Part shown: one piece after another, positions 43,771 to 56,010 of the stretch
How positions within the stretch are numbered: position 1 is the stretch's first letter
How the letters are laid out: the number at the start of each line of letters is the position of its first letter
Source of the DNA: Fratercula arctica
Lineage: Eukaryota; Chordata; Aves; Charadriiformes; Alcidae
Length of the DNA: 64,000 nucleotides
Reading direction: 5' to 3'
Assembly: GCA_947846985.1 (NCBI GenBank)
Contig: CANTUZ010000008.1
Location: 24,261,352-24,325,351 of the forward strand
Translations under genes and position numbers: made by a program
Notes under the pieces: model-generated
What the model was told of the DNA's origin: nothing
What the model saw: the letters and a program-made list of their open reading frames with translations, nothing else
Database searches by the model: none

Positions 43771-44048
43771 AGTCCCGCTGGAGTTCCAGCACGCCCAGTA
43801 CAGCAGCACAGAAACAGCAGCAATGCTCTGCCATCTGCCAGCCCAGGCATGTCGCCATTGCGATTACCAAAATGTTCCCAGGCACAGCTGAGTAAGATGA
43901 CAAGCAATACAGCAGTACAGCAAGCAGCAAAAGCAAAAAAGCAGCCACTAATAAGCACAAGACTCTAATTTACAGTAAGGCAAGCAAGCCCCATAGCAAG
44001 CCCAGGAGCCCGCCAATTAATAGCTAAACAGCAATAACAGCTATAAAT

Positions 44049-44076
44049 TAACTCTATCCCAGCCAAAACCAGCACT
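44049..44076 (-). repeat. 5' LTR stub
   Basis: These 28 bases match the start of the 3' LTR (42738-42765) at 26 positions; one difference changes the first T of the minus-strand TG end to A. The match then stops abruptly, so almost all of the 5' LTR and the primer-binding site are missing or replaced. Confidence 0.75.
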
Positions 44077-44081
44077 CGAAG
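44077..44081. repeat. Target-site duplication, right copy (CGAAG)
   Basis: This is an identical copy of 42191-42195, directly outside the 5' LTR stub. Confidence 0.8.
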
Positions 44082-45637
44082 CAAACTGCTCAAAGCATCG
44101 AGTTTTCTGTAGACCCCTTTCTTCCACCTGAGAACACGCAATGTTGCAGGGATTCCAAAATGAATTCAACTCTAACAAAGGCTGTGCAGAAGCAGCCTCT
44201 TATTCCTTGCTGTGGTCAGATAAAAGGTTGAAATAGGAAGCTGGGTGAGAGGATGTTAACTAGGCAAGTATCCTGGTTTGAGGCAAGTAGGCAGTGAACA
44301 AATGTTTTCTAAACAAAAGAGAGAATCTCTCCTCCTTGTGAGCTGATGGAGGGGAGTCCCACATCAAGTAAATGATTGTGTTATTTGCCTGGGTTTTGTG
44401 CTCTTTTGCTTACTTAAAAGAAATGCCTCATCAAATGAAATAAAGTTTTCATGGCAGGGTTTTTTTTGGTGCTGATGAAGAAAAGGGAGACTGTAATGAA
44501 GAGGAGGGTGTACATTTCCCACTGCAGCATTACTCTGCAGGGAGTGATTGTTCATAATGCACAAGTGACTGAAGTCAGTCCATTCTTCAGCGGTCTCAAA
44601 ACGTGCCAACAAATTAACAGCAACTACGATAAAAGTAAATTGGATTTTCTAGGTCAATCCCAAATCTATTTGAAGTCATTGTTAACGGCAATGAATTACA
44701 TTGTACTGTGTAGAATGACATTAAATCATAAGGAAAAATGTATTAGATTTCCTTTAGATTTTATAAGATATCTGTTGAAAATATGCACTGTAACCCCACA
44801 GTTCCTCCTTTCAGTGTGGGAAAATTTCTGTTCTTCTACAGTTTGTAACTCTGTTCTCCTCCTTTTTCCCCTGCATTGAAGAAATTTTCTGAGATCTGAA
44901 AACTACAGAATTTGGCCTAATATGTCATTATGTCCAAAATAAAAGATTTTTATTTGGTTAATCTTTATTTTATTAAAAGGCAAATAAAGTGATTTTATAC
45001 TTTTCAAAGACATTTATATTCACTACTCAAACATACATTGAAAATGTAGTATCATCGAGTTCTGAAAAACCTTATGAATGAGGTGTTTGCCTCACTGAGA
45101 TCATGGCATGGGCATACTCATCAAAACTAGCATGAAATTCACTGTGAGGTGGTCCCAATATGTGTTTAGCTCTCAACCATGCAGATGGCTGCATGCTGTG
45201 GGTTTTTGTCCAGATGTGCTGCCTTTGCTCAGGTGTAGCAGCCTTATCTGCTGTGAACAACTTCAGTAATTTTTCCATGATCCCGCCATAGGTTGTGTCT
45301 ATACATGCATTTCAATTTTACCTATGTTAATGTGTATCCTTCATTCTAAAAAATGTGTAATGCTTGATAACAGGACCATTAATGTGAATAAACACGTAAA
45401 TAAGGCACAGACATGCCTGTGTGTAGAATCAACTCTTTAGGAGATACTACTAATATAGTCATGACGATCGCCACAATGACTGCCACTTACCAGCACCTGA
45501 GTGAAGGCGATTTTCAAGTTGACACAAGGCAATCATAAATGTCTGTCCCATAACGTGATGTGCTACACAGGGGTTGCCAAATGTGCTTTAATACTCTCGA
45601 CAACAAGGGTTAGAATTGATTTAAATGCTGCCAGTTC
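44082..45637. other. Intergenic between ERV and CpG island
   Basis: This is AT-rich sequence with plus-strand AATAAA at 44938 and 44985. A plus-strand open frame at 44451-44879 shows no recognisable domain. A minus-strand small ORF at 45072-45278 is listed separately. Confidence 0.6.
45072..45278 (-). CDS. Unrecognised small ORF, 68 codons, possible exon
   Basis: The minus-strand frame has a strong start context (A at -3, G at +4) and encodes a polar, protein-like sequence beginning MEKLLKLFTADKAATPEQRQ with a second half rich in His, Trp and aromatic residues (FHASFDEYAHAM). The frame stays open 11 codons upstream of the ATG. Near its end ATCTCA|GTGAGG would be a good splice donor, so this may be an exon of a gene transcribed divergently from the CpG island at 45640. 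I do not recognise a family, and a chance ORF or pseudogene piece is quite possible. Confidence 0.25.
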   Translation of the reverse strand: MEKLLKLFTADKAATPEQRQHIWTKTHSMQPSAWLRAKHILGPPHSEFHASFDEYAHAMISVRQTPHS

Positions 45638-46660
45638 GGGCGCCGTTTAATCTCCTCGATTAACTCGGTATTCAAGGCCGCAGCACCCTCAGGCCTCGGC
45701 GCCCTCCTCTCACCAGCCCGGCTCTCCCTCACCTCAGCCAAACGGCCGGCCGCGCACCACACCTCGACCGTCACCGTCAGTCGTTCACGGTGAGGCTCCT
45801 CAAGAAACCTGCACCTCCCCGTCCTCCGCAGGGCCCCGGCGAAGCGGCGGCGCGGACCTCCAGCCCGGGTTCTCGCTCACCGCTAACGAGGACGCGACAC
45901 TTCACCTCCCTCCCACCGCCCCCTCGGCGAGACGGTGGCCCCGCCGCCGGCGCTCCGGGCCCGCCCCCGTCACGTGCGGAGGGCGGGGCGGGGCGGGCGC
46001 CGGGCTGCCCGGCTGACCGCTGGCGCCGCAGTCCCGCCGCCGGAGCCGCTGGTCCCGGCCTTCCGCCCGCGTCCTCGCTCGCAATATGCCTCCGCTGCCC
46101 TCACGCTGCTCGCCATGCCGGGGACCTGTGCGGGCCTCTCCTCCTTGCTCCTGGGGCTGGCGGCCGCGATGCTGCTGCTGATGGGGCGGCCGCCTCCCGT
46201 CGACGCCGCAGCCGCCGCCACCCGCCCGCAGCAGCAGCGGGCGGCGCTGCCGGGGGGCGCCCCCGCCGCCGCGGCCGCCTCAGGTACTGACCACCCCGCC
46301 TTCCTCCTCCCGCCGCCGGGCAGATTCCCTCCTCCCCCCCCCGCCCCAGTCCGTTTCCCGCCTTCCCTGTGGAGATTTCTCCTCTCTCCTCCCGGGGGCC
46401 GCGCTGTCGGGGCTCCGCCGTCAGCCCCGCCGCCTCCCTCTTCCCCCCCGGGCAGGGGGTCAGCGTCGTCCTCACCGCTTCCCGCTGGGCTGCGGAGGGG
46501 CGCGCCCGTTGAACCCGGTGCCAGGTTGTCGCTGCTGGTCTGTGGAACCCAGGGTGCTGCGCTGCCGTGCGAGGGGCGGGCGCCGTTCCCGAAGCACGAA
46601 ACGTGCCGCTACGTTTTTAACGAAAGCAGGTAGCGGGGCCGTGGCGGCTGCTACGGGGCG
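45638..46660 (+). promoter_or_regulatory. CpG island and likely FAM171B promoter
   Basis: CpG density and GC content rise sharply from about 45640 and fall after about 46660, in contrast to AT-rich flanks. Within it, an E-box CACGTG at 45971-45976 is followed by clustered GC boxes (GGGCGGGGCGGGGCGGG) at 45981-45997, about 120-145 bases before the proposed start codon. There is no TATA box. Minus-strand GTGAGG/GTGAGA donors inside the island leave room for a divergent transcript. Confidence 0.85.
46115..46283 (+). CDS. FAM171B: FAM171B exon 1 (signal peptide exon), partial gene
   Basis: FAM171B is a single-pass membrane glycoprotein of poorly known function, expressed mainly in brain, and lies directly downstream of ITGAV on the same strand in human. 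The ATG at 46115 has G at -3 and opens 56 codons: a short start (MPGTCAG), a hydrophobic core (LLLGLAAAMLLLMG), a likely signal-peptidase site after PPPVDA, then an Ala/Pro/Gln-rich stretch with only three consecutive Gln. The exon ends at TCAG|GTACTG in phase 1. The similarity is a signal peptide with an LLLGLA core followed by a Q-containing low-complexity stretch, supported mostly by synteny. Human FAM171B has a long polyglutamine tract here. The start was chosen because it begins the signal peptide; the frame is open upstream to 45935, but without similarity. Confidence 0.65.
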
Positions 46661-49600
46661 AGCAGGATCCATCTTTAATAGATCTGTATGCGGCTGCTGT
46701 GGCGTGTCACCGGCGTGGTGAAAAAAAATCCAAGCCAGTAATGGTGTAGCTTGTGTCTGACCTAGCTGGAGATGCTCCCTCAAGTGTCAAGCAAATGGTC
46801 TCCGGGGAAGCGTGGCGCCATGCATTCCTATTTGCTGGCAGGAGTCACCAGAGCAAGATACATGCATGTATAAAATATATATATAAAAAACATATATTTA
46901 TTTCTGTAATGATTTATATCAATATAAAAATACATAAACCCTAGATGATACATGTGCAAGTGTCTTAAGCCCATCAAATGAGTGATGGGGCTGCTGAGCT
47001 CATTAGTTTTTTCATCTCCTCTGCAGAGTGAGGAAATGCGTTGTTTATCCAGCAACTGAGAGCATGAAAATAATGTGCTTATTTCAGTATTAGGCTTTGA
47101 TATTACGGTCAAGCGTGTGAGGTTACCCTTTTGCAGAACTGGGGCAAGTGATAAGGTGTTTGTTCTATCGTCTAGTTTAAGAAATATGTGTATATTGTGA
47201 AGTCTTAGTCATTAGGATAAAGTCAGTATTTTTCTTGACATATTGCCTTTCACCAAAGAATTTCAAAATGGTTTCAAACATGAATTATTTAAGACCTTTT
47301 AGCACCAAGACTCCATTTGGGCATATCACTAGAGCATATGTTTCATTTTTAACATATATGCATGTTTCTATTTCCAGTTGACTTCAAGAAGGTATAAAAT
47401 GTTCTTAGTTTCAGGCATATGGTTAATATTTTGCTGAATTGAAGCCAATTTACAAAGCTGCCAAAGTATGTATGTTAATTAGGAAATATAAGCAAAGATC
47501 TTGAATTATGATCTTGTAACTCCTTAAAGATTTAGAACAAGAAACTGTATTTGGTAGAATACAAATAAATTCTTAAATTCTTCTGATATGCTCTTAAAAT
47601 GCCTTGATTTGCTTTTTGGTTGGGTTTTTGGTTGGTTGGTTTTTGGTTTGGTTTTTCTTTGGAGGGGGAGTTGTTTGTTTTTCTGTTCTAAACATTTAAA
47701 CCATAGGACATCAAAGAAGGGTATTTGATAAGCATCTTAGTTCTTCATTTTTCCTTTTCATTTATCATGATTTTGTTTCTTACCATGCTTTTAGAGGAAT
47801 ATACCATTAATCACCATCAAACCCCACATAAAAGGCATTGGCAGCATTTCTAACTCGTGCAGTGAACATTTTGCTCATTAAAAATTGAGTAGCAAAAAAA
47901 AAAAAAGACAGTTTTTGTAATTCACTGATCCTTTTTGATTTCAGGTATTAATTTCTTTTCAAGAAGCTCTGTTACCTTATTGCCCTCAGTCCTGGCCAAA
48001 ATCTTTGTTCGTACCAAACAATGTGATGCTGATGGTACTGGTTTGCTGTTGTTGCTGTTGGAGACCCATATGCCTAGTTGCTGTTGTTTTCTTTTATTTG
48101 CTTCATAGGTTTTGAGGTATGAGAGCCCTGGAGGTGTCTTATAGTAGGCAACTTTCATGATCAATCCCAGTTCATGAATGTTAAAAATTATCATTTGAGC
48201 TGATCCTCAGCATTTGTTTATGTTATGTTCAAATACAGTTAGAGCTTTATTTCACTTATTGGCTGGCTTTCTAAATGATCTTGATGAATTTTTTTTTCTT
48301 GCATAAAAAATTGAAAAAAGACAATAGTGATTAATCTTTTATAAAGACAAGGTAATCACTGCTACAAAACTGTCATTATTCTGGAGAAGCTGCAAAGCAC
48401 CTCTGTTTTGTGTGGTGTTTCCTTTCAGTAAAGCATGTAAGTAAGTTTTGCTGTATCAACATTTTTGAAATTTTAAAAAGGAAGAACCTAACTCCAGATA
48501 TGTATTTATCAGATACTAATGTCTTTTTCCATGAAATTATCTTTTGATGGTTTACAGCCGAAAGGTAGGCAGGATAAATGCCTTTCCAGCAGAAGACTGG
48601 CAACAGAGTAATCCCTAAGGGGAATGCTCTGAAGAGGCCACTCCAGTAGCAGCTGCAGGTCCTGTGCTGGGAACTGCCAGGCAGGCAGTGGCTTCTGGAA
48701 GTAAGGAGGAGTCTGAATGTGGATTTATGCTGTGTGTTTGTGATCCCAGTGTTGCTAGAGCAAAGAAAGGAGCCTTATCCTCCTAAAATAGGGAAGGTGC
48801 AGAGCTAAGGTTGGAGTTCGCAAGCTTTTCTCATTTGATGTTCCTGTATCGATGTCCCTGTTCTGTCAAAGCTAATTATACAGTTTTACAGATCAATTCC
48901 CTTCTGGATTAACAGACTTCTGCCAGTGTAATTATTATGATCTCTGAGAAGAGATGCTAAAGTCAGCACAGCTGTGTACAAAGGTTTGGGGTGCAGACTT
49001 GACTGCTGACATGTAAATGTAGCAGTGAGAAGGTAGTTGTGCATCATGACTGAACAGTTTTTTTTTGTTCATCCCTTCTTTCTTCTCCCTTAAAAACAAC
49101 AAAAAAACACTGCCAGAAGAAATAAGTAAATTCTAAAGATGAGGCAGAGCAGATGTGCACAAGAGGGACTCAGTTCATGGAGTTACTCTTGACTTGTATT
49201 ATTTAATTGATGTAGCTATTCTTCCAAATTTTTGAAAAAAAAATTTCGGGGAGAGAGAGACAGGCCTCTCTGGTCAGAGTGGTGGTTGCTGAAGTGGAGA
49301 AGCTATCTTGGTTCCTTGTTGTTCATAGTGAGCTTTTCCATCTGTTGTGTGGCAGTTTAGAAATCTGGACTCTGGTGTGTAGAAGCAATTGAAGAGAAGT
49401 CGCTGGGAGCTTCAAGTACTCAGCATTGAGGTCAGCGGGCTTGAGCACAGAATTCAGTAAACTATAGTCCTGGCTCTGATCCAGGCAAATCTGATCTTGT
49501 TTTCCTTGTTCCCTTTTGTTTATCTTTATTGAGATGCATTCTTTACAGGAGGTGTGAATTGTGTTCTTTAATGTTCACAATGCTTGGGATATTCTGGATG

Positions 49601-52600
49601 TGGTACATTGTTATTCTCTTTATAATGCAGATATTGGGCAATAAACAGAGCAGAAACCGCTAATTGAATAACACACCCAGTATAGACATAGACAGCACAT
49701 AGGATGACATACACCATCTTAATGTTGGAAATTTTTTTCCATGTTGAGACCTTAAATTAGACTTGAAGTATGTTTTGAAATATGTGTTATCTCTTCAAGT
49801 TTCTGTCATACAACTGCTTGTTCTGTGCTGTGGGTACTCTGCATACCTTTTGTAATCCAGACATAAACAAGAAAAGACTTACCATTGCATTTATTATAGA
49901 CCATTCACAGTCTGCCTCACATTCCAGAATTCAGGGAAAAAGAAACTTATTTTGCCTTTTTTTTTTTAGGGAGGTGGCTTTGTGTATGATGGGAAGATTA
50001 GCTTGATTTTTGTAGGGTGAAATTAAAACGTGGTAGCAGCCAACAGTGGTCCTGAACAAAGGAGAGGAGAGAACTGGAATCGCTGTGCGTATTTATGCAG
50101 TTAGTTCTGTTTGTTGAGACTGATGAGATAAATACATGATTGTTGGCAAACCCAGAAGAGAAAAAGAGATTACCTTTGTACCTGTTGGAGACAAATACAC
50201 TGTCTGTGGAATTTGATTCTATGCCCATTCCTCAATACTAACTGCTTACATGTGGTGATGACTTGCTATCTAATGCAAAGCAGTGTTCTAGATGAGATAC
50301 CTAGTTAAGATTTTTCTAAACTCTTTTGTACGTTGTCTTATTCTTCCTGATCATTCAAGGAGGAGATAACTTTCTCGTGCTTTCTTTTTATTTGAGATAC
50401 TGGAACAGAAATATTTTCAACACATCCTTGTGTGACTTGCTGCTTTTCTAATCTTTGTTTTCAATGTTTCTAGTAGTGAAATGTTTTTTCTAATGACTTG
50501 TATACTGGTGTGTAGGTGGTATGTAGGTATCTGGAGGACCATTTGCTTTTGATAGCTTGTCCTGTTAATCTGGGTTTGAATTTGAGCAATAATATATAAC
50601 TATGCTTTTTTTTTTTTTTTTTTAAAAGATAATACATATAGTGCTATGTGACTGGCTTGTTTGTCACTTGATGGAACAAGCTTTATGGTTTACTGTCTCT
50701 ACAGTCACTGGATAGGGGATTAGTACAGCAGCAATAAATCCAGTTCTGTTTTGGAGCTTCTGTTACAGTCAGATACATTCCCCAAGAAAATGAGTGAGGA
50801 GTTAAAGCTGTATAGGAGATAGGAGATTCTGTAGCATTCCTATAAAGAAGGAAATTCAGTAACTTTCATGACTGAGTCATTACGTAGGACGTAGTTCCTG
50901 CTGAAGAAGTCAGGGCTGTCTTAACCTAGGGCCTTCGGATCAGCACTGAGGTTAATTGTTTTATACAAGCAGCAACACAACCTTCTTATCCAGTAGGTCT
51001 TGGAATATAATTGTTGTCAGGGAAAAGGTTTATTTTTAAGTTGTCAAAGCTCATGGGTTAAATTGTAGTAATTGTTTTTTATTTGGACATGGAGGAGATA
51101 GTTTGCAGTCTTTAAAATAAGACTTTTGATTTGTTTTAGATTCCCAACAAATGTTTACATCTGATCTATGTGTTTCTAATATGAAGAACCTTAATGAAAC
51201 TTTGGAAAGCTGACTTTTGATATGGTGAAAAATAATTCTTTCATTATGAAATAGAACTCTGAAAGTATTACATGCACACCTCAGCAAAATGGTTTAATGC
51301 AAGCAACTAACTCCACCTATGGAAGTAAGCTCAGAAAACGTTCTTTGATTTGCTTTTCAGTTTTCTCGGCATTCTCAGCCTCTGGGATTTGCAATAATGG
51401 TTTCTCAGCTAGGTGAGAAAGTAGAGAAAGAATGTAAGACTTAGACCTGTCCTGATTTATTGAAGCTGATGTTCTTAAGTGACTTAGCTTTCTGTGCTGA
51501 TCTGAGGCTTAGTAGTGCAACAAAATATCAGGAAGGGCACTAGGACACCGAGAGGTGATAAAGCATCAGCAGTCTGAGCCAGAAAAGAATAATGAAAGAG
51601 AAATATTCACAAATAATTTATTTGTCCATGTGTTCCATGATTTAGGTCACTCAGTTGCTAATACAAGAAAAAGAGGAGTTTGGGGTTTTCCATGGTAGAG
51701 CACAAATGAAAAAATACATACATTTTTATTTTTCAGGAAAAGAACAGATATAAACAAAAAGGTACTGAGGAGTTCTGAAGAGGTAGGCAGCTCTTCTGAG
51801 TTGAAAGCTTGCTTTTATTGAAGCTTGTAATATATTATACAGCATCATGCTCTATACTTCAGAAAACTTGATTTCAAGAAACTTGTGTTGATAGTAGCTT
51901 TCATTATAAAGAACTGAGAGAGACAAGGGCAGAAATGTGTTTACATTCACAGAAATGGGACCCACAGTTAGATGGTAAGGAGAGATGGCAGCAAGCAAGA
52001 ATAATGAATGATGGCAGGAAGCTACCTAGTGCAAGGTGGTAGTTTTTGCAGTTCTTATTTGTTTTGTTAAAGTTTCATTACTTCTTGTCAATCTGTTGGC
52101 AGATGATACATCATCAAAGGCTGATTGATATGTAAAAACATTCACAAAATTGCTGTCAGACTGAGAAAAAGGCAGTTTCAGGATTTGGAATGTAACTGCT
52201 ATCTGGGTCAGTGGGGATCTATAGCATGTTTTCTCTGTGAACTAGCTTAGTAGATGAAGTCTTTGAAGATGGAGGCAAAGATCTGAGAGGAAAGCTTATT
52301 CAAAATAAACTTAATTTTTGGCATGTCAAACTTAGAAAAATAGTGCAGGTTACTTTGTCATCTTGAAAGATGCATATTTTTATATTTGCTATATCCTTCT
52401 GTAATGAATGGGGATTTGAGGCACAATGTGACAGCGCAGATGAGTCCTCTGTATTTCTCCTGATACTGCATTTTCATAGATCTATGCAATCTGGTGTGCT
52501 GCAGGAGCACCCAGATCCCATAATCAAGAGTTTTCATTGCACCATAGGGGTTAATGTACTTCTGAATAACGTTTCTGTGTTCAGTAGGGTGAAACTACCA

Positions 52601-55149
52601 GATCTAGCTCCTCCTACCTAATCCTAGCTTGCTAGAGGTGTTCCAGCACACCTCATGTGTGCACATAAACTGTTATCTTCCACACATGTCTACAAGAAGC
52701 TGTATTCAGCAGGCTGCAAAGCAGCTATTGCTCTTCTTGCTTTGCTTTTCTGGCAGTGGTTGCTGTAGAGAAAACATGAGGTTTGAAAACAATTTTCATG
52801 CTAGCACATGCTTGAGGGGAGGATATGAGTGTGCACAGCTTAACAATCAGCAATATGAAAGTGTATTTGCTGAAACAACCTGTGTTAGGGAATTTAAGGT
52901 TAGAAAGCTCAAGAGAATGAATAAATTTTAGGAGTGCCCTCTCTCCCTAAGCCAGGTGTTTAGTAGGGGAGATTTCACTCAAGCTGTATCTCATCTTTTC
53001 AGTTGGAATAGGCACTCTGGATCCATCCAGCAGAAGAGCTGCATCCCTGGGAAAGGGCAGTCCTCCCAAACCACAACTGAGGCTGCAGTGCAGATGGAGC
53101 ATGTGTTTGTACAGCCCCACCACATCTCCCGTTCATACCGACAGAAGAGACGGTCTGTGCAGAGGGTCACCTTTGGTGAATATAGTACCCTGTCATTTTG
53201 GGAGGGACACAGATCAGGAAGGCATCGTGCTTAGACCTTCCATGTGAGAGAGCACACATATACTGGTAGCATGAGCAGGCTCTTGTGACTAGAGATAAAC
53301 ATCAACAGGCATAGCCCAGTGTATGTGGAGGACACTTCAAAAGCACCAGTTACCTTAAACATGGCTTCTCAGGCAGAACACAGGACTAACATGTGGCACC
53401 AGCAGTTCTGTCAAGTAAAAAACTTTATCATATGCTATGAATTTCATGAGCAGTTGTCAGCTGTCCGCAGATGATGTGAAGAAAATTTCCTTTTCCCATC
53501 TAAGTTGGACCAGAATTTCCCAATGATTCTGCGTGCCCTCTGACTGTAAGCATGTTATGCATTCTTGTAAACAAAATACTGGTAGGTCTGCAGTTCACAG
53601 TACAGGTGTGGCATGACCATGGTGATGTGTGGTCTGGTCTGATGTAGCTCCTGAGGGGTATCCTGTGTGACCTGCTGGGATTGACAGGGCCAGGGAGTGA
53701 TGTTCTTTCCTGTATGTGTGTGCATAAGCTCCCAAGGCTCACCAAGTGCAGGCATGAATCCTGTCAGGTTTCCATGCTATCCTTATTCTTTCCTTCTCAA
53801 TTTCTTGTCCTTCTTTCTCTTCCCTGACATTGTAATTATGCTTCATCATGTGGGCTTGAAGAGAGTCTCCACTGACTGAAAGACGTAAGCCAGACTTCAG
53901 GGCACAATTGTTACCCTTCACGATGTGGAAATGAGACAGTTGAAGGAGATGGGTTACAGGGTGAGATCCTCCTGGTGGACTTTCCACGTGACCCTTCTCA
54001 CTTCTATGTTCTGCATTTACTGTTGATAGTGCCTAAGACAGTACAGTCCTACCAGTGGAAGAGGCAAGAGGTCGCCTCTCATTGAGATTACATGGAAATA
54101 AATTGAGGCTCTAGGTGGGTTAGAGAGCAAAAAAAATCTTGGCCCTCTACCTTCTGATTTTCATTGTCCTGTTTTGAAAAATTTGATAGTTTTGGTGTGG
54201 GTCTTACCTGAGCTACTGGCAGCTATAGTAGATTAACCTGCAAATGGTGGCCAAATAGTTGTGGTGGGGAGTGGGTTTTCTGTGTTGAATATGATGCAGT
54301 GATTATAGGCATGAGTGCGAGGTGCATATCGAGCCATGTGCGTTAGGAGGTCATGAAGCAGCAAAATATGGAGAATCTCAGAAATGCTTCAACATGTCCC
54401 CAGCATACTCTAATTGAAATGCATTATTGACATGACCACTGCACCCCAAAAGCGCTCTAAGATCTATACAGTGTTGTTCGATTAATGAGTGCTTTAGCGT
54501 GTACAACTGAGTATTTGCTTGAGCGCATTTACTAAACACAGTGTAGTTATATCCAGATAAACTAGAGCACTGACCCATTATCATGCAGTTTATTTTGGAG
54601 GAAAGAATTGAATTTAGGTGGGTTTTGTTTTTTTAATTTTATTTTAGTTTCTAGATGGTTATTAGTAGTTCATGTGCTTCTTCTGAAATGTTTTCTTCTG
54701 GTCAACATACTTTTATTCCTTTATTTCTCATCCATCTTTTAGCTGTATTCAACGATTGAGCTTTCCCACTAGAGTGTGCAGATAGCTTTCAGGTTTCCTG
54801 TTGTAGGTTATTTTTGTTGCGCATCTGAGCAACTCTTTCATTAGTCAAACTGATTTACTTTCAGAGTGTTCAGTGTTTCTGTTTTCATTGACTGCAAGTG
54901 TTATCAAGTAAGCCCATGCAAGATGAAGTATATCTTTTCATCCCATTTCCTTAATAAAGCGTAGAATTTGCATCAGGTTGTGAGCCCCAGATTATCATAG
55001 GATGCTGTTCTCCTACTGAAACATCCAGCCAGATATGCTAAGGGTATTAAAATTAGCAGCTGAAGTAAACCACAATCAAGTGAAGATAATGCTTGTTCTT
55101 TGTGGATTTTTCTTTGTGTTTTCTGTGATTTGAAAGTACCTATGAGGAT
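46284..55149 (+). other. Probable FAM171B intron 1, left part
   Basis: After the CpG island this is AT-rich sequence with low-complexity TTGG-type runs near 47620-47660 and poly-T tracts (for example near 50608-50622). Short open frames on both strands have no recognisable domains. I found no sequence resembling FAM171B exon 2. Confidence 0.6.
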
Positions 55150-55917
55150 TGTGGAGGTATTGAGGCTGGAGGGGATATCAGGAGCACTCTAGTCCAACCT
55201 GCTTAAAGCAGGGTTGACACTGAATTCAGACCTGGGAGCTCTTTCCTGTCAGGCCATGAAAGCCTCCAAGAATCGAGAACTTCTCTGCACAACCTATTCC
55301 AATGATTGTTTATTCTCAGAGAGAAAAAAATTTCCTCAGGCAGAGGAAATCCTTCGAGTCGGATCCTTCCCTGCAGTTTGTGACTGTTGCCTTTCATTAT
55401 CCTGCTGTGCATTTTGACAGAGATCTTGGCTCTGTCTTCTTGGTAAACTCATGGGTATTGGAAGGCCATTGTTTAGGTCCCCCAAAGCTTTTCCTTTGCA
55501 AGGTTAAACAAGACTCATTTGTTTCTCTGGGTCCAAAACTGAATGCAGTTTCCAGATGCAGCCTAGCAAGTCCTAAGTGAGAGGGACTAACTACTTCTCT
55601 TGCTCTGTTTGCTACACTTCTGTTGATGCAGTGCAGGGTGCTGTTAGCCTTCATCGCTTGCAGGGTGCACTCCTGACATGTTTAGCTTATTGCTCATCAG
55701 GACTCCCTGATGTTTTCAGCAGAGCTACTGCCCTGCCAGTCAATCTCTTGCAGGTACTGCTGGAAGGGGTCAAATGCATCATTTCCTGTTTGTCCCTGTT
55801 GAATTTCATCAGGTTCTTTTTGGCCCGTATGTCTTTCTAGGTCTCTTGGAGCATATTGACTGCATTCTCATCTCGTTACTATCTACAGACTTTGAGGGTG
55901 CATTTTGTCCCCTCCTC
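55150..55917 (-). mobile_element. Diverged CR1 LINE fragment
   Basis: The plus strand shows the CR1 3' signature in reverse (GAGGCTGGAGGGGATATCAGG then TCTAGTCCAACCTGC near 55160-55202). The minus strand encodes MKANSTLHCINRSVANRARE at 55595-55654, matching the CR1 AxKANxxLGCIxxSVASRxRE block. It is older than the ITGAV copies, with frameshifts and stops. Confidence 0.8.
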
Positions 55918-56010
55918 AAATCATAGAATCTTCATGGTTGGAAAGGACCTTGGAGATCATTGAATCCAACCATAAATCACTGCCTGGGACTTGTACATGA
56001 CTATGGGGTG
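55918..56010 (-). mobile_element. Short CR1 3'-end fragment abutting the previous one
   Basis: AATCATAGAATC followed by GGTTGGAAAGGACCTTGGAG and ATTGAATCCAACC is a second CR1 3' terminus in reverse. It starts where the 55150-55917 fragment stops, so one element probably inserted into or beside the other. Confidence 0.8.

Larger units (their letters stand above)
42196..44076 (-). mobile_element. Endogenous retrovirus remnant, ERVL-like, internally deleted
   Basis: This is one insertion, read on the minus strand, bounded by 5-bp direct repeats. Order on the minus strand: a 5' LTR reduced to 28 bp (44049-44076), a non-coding internal region including a degenerate tandem repeat (43255-43770), a polypurine tract (42766-42779) and a complete 570-bp 3' LTR (42196-42765). 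No gag, pol or env reading frame is recognisable. The LTR start, TG(T)GCTGGTTTTGGCTGGG, resembles a very common avian LTR type. Class assignment to ERVL rests on the 5-bp duplication and that resemblance, so it is an inference. Confidence 0.82.

Noticed and set aside
42332..43968. Open frames on both strands within the ERV remnant
   Set aside because: They match LTR and tandem-repeat sequence, not gag, pol or env; none shows a retroviral motif.
44451..44879. 142-codon plus-strand open frame between the ERV and the CpG island
   Set aside because: No recognisable domain and no supporting promoter or splice signals; no relation to retroviral proteins was seen.
45790..46290. 166-codon open frame in the CpG island, and the longer frames at 45935-46633 and on the minus strand
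   Set aside because: GC-rich islands rarely contain stop codons. The compositions are Arg/Pro/Ala noise apart from the 46115-46283 signal peptide segment.
52956..53745. Plus-strand 92-codon and minus-strand 81-codon open frames
   Set aside because: The region is slightly GC-richer and may be an old repeat, but neither frame resembles a known protein and no splice structure supports them.
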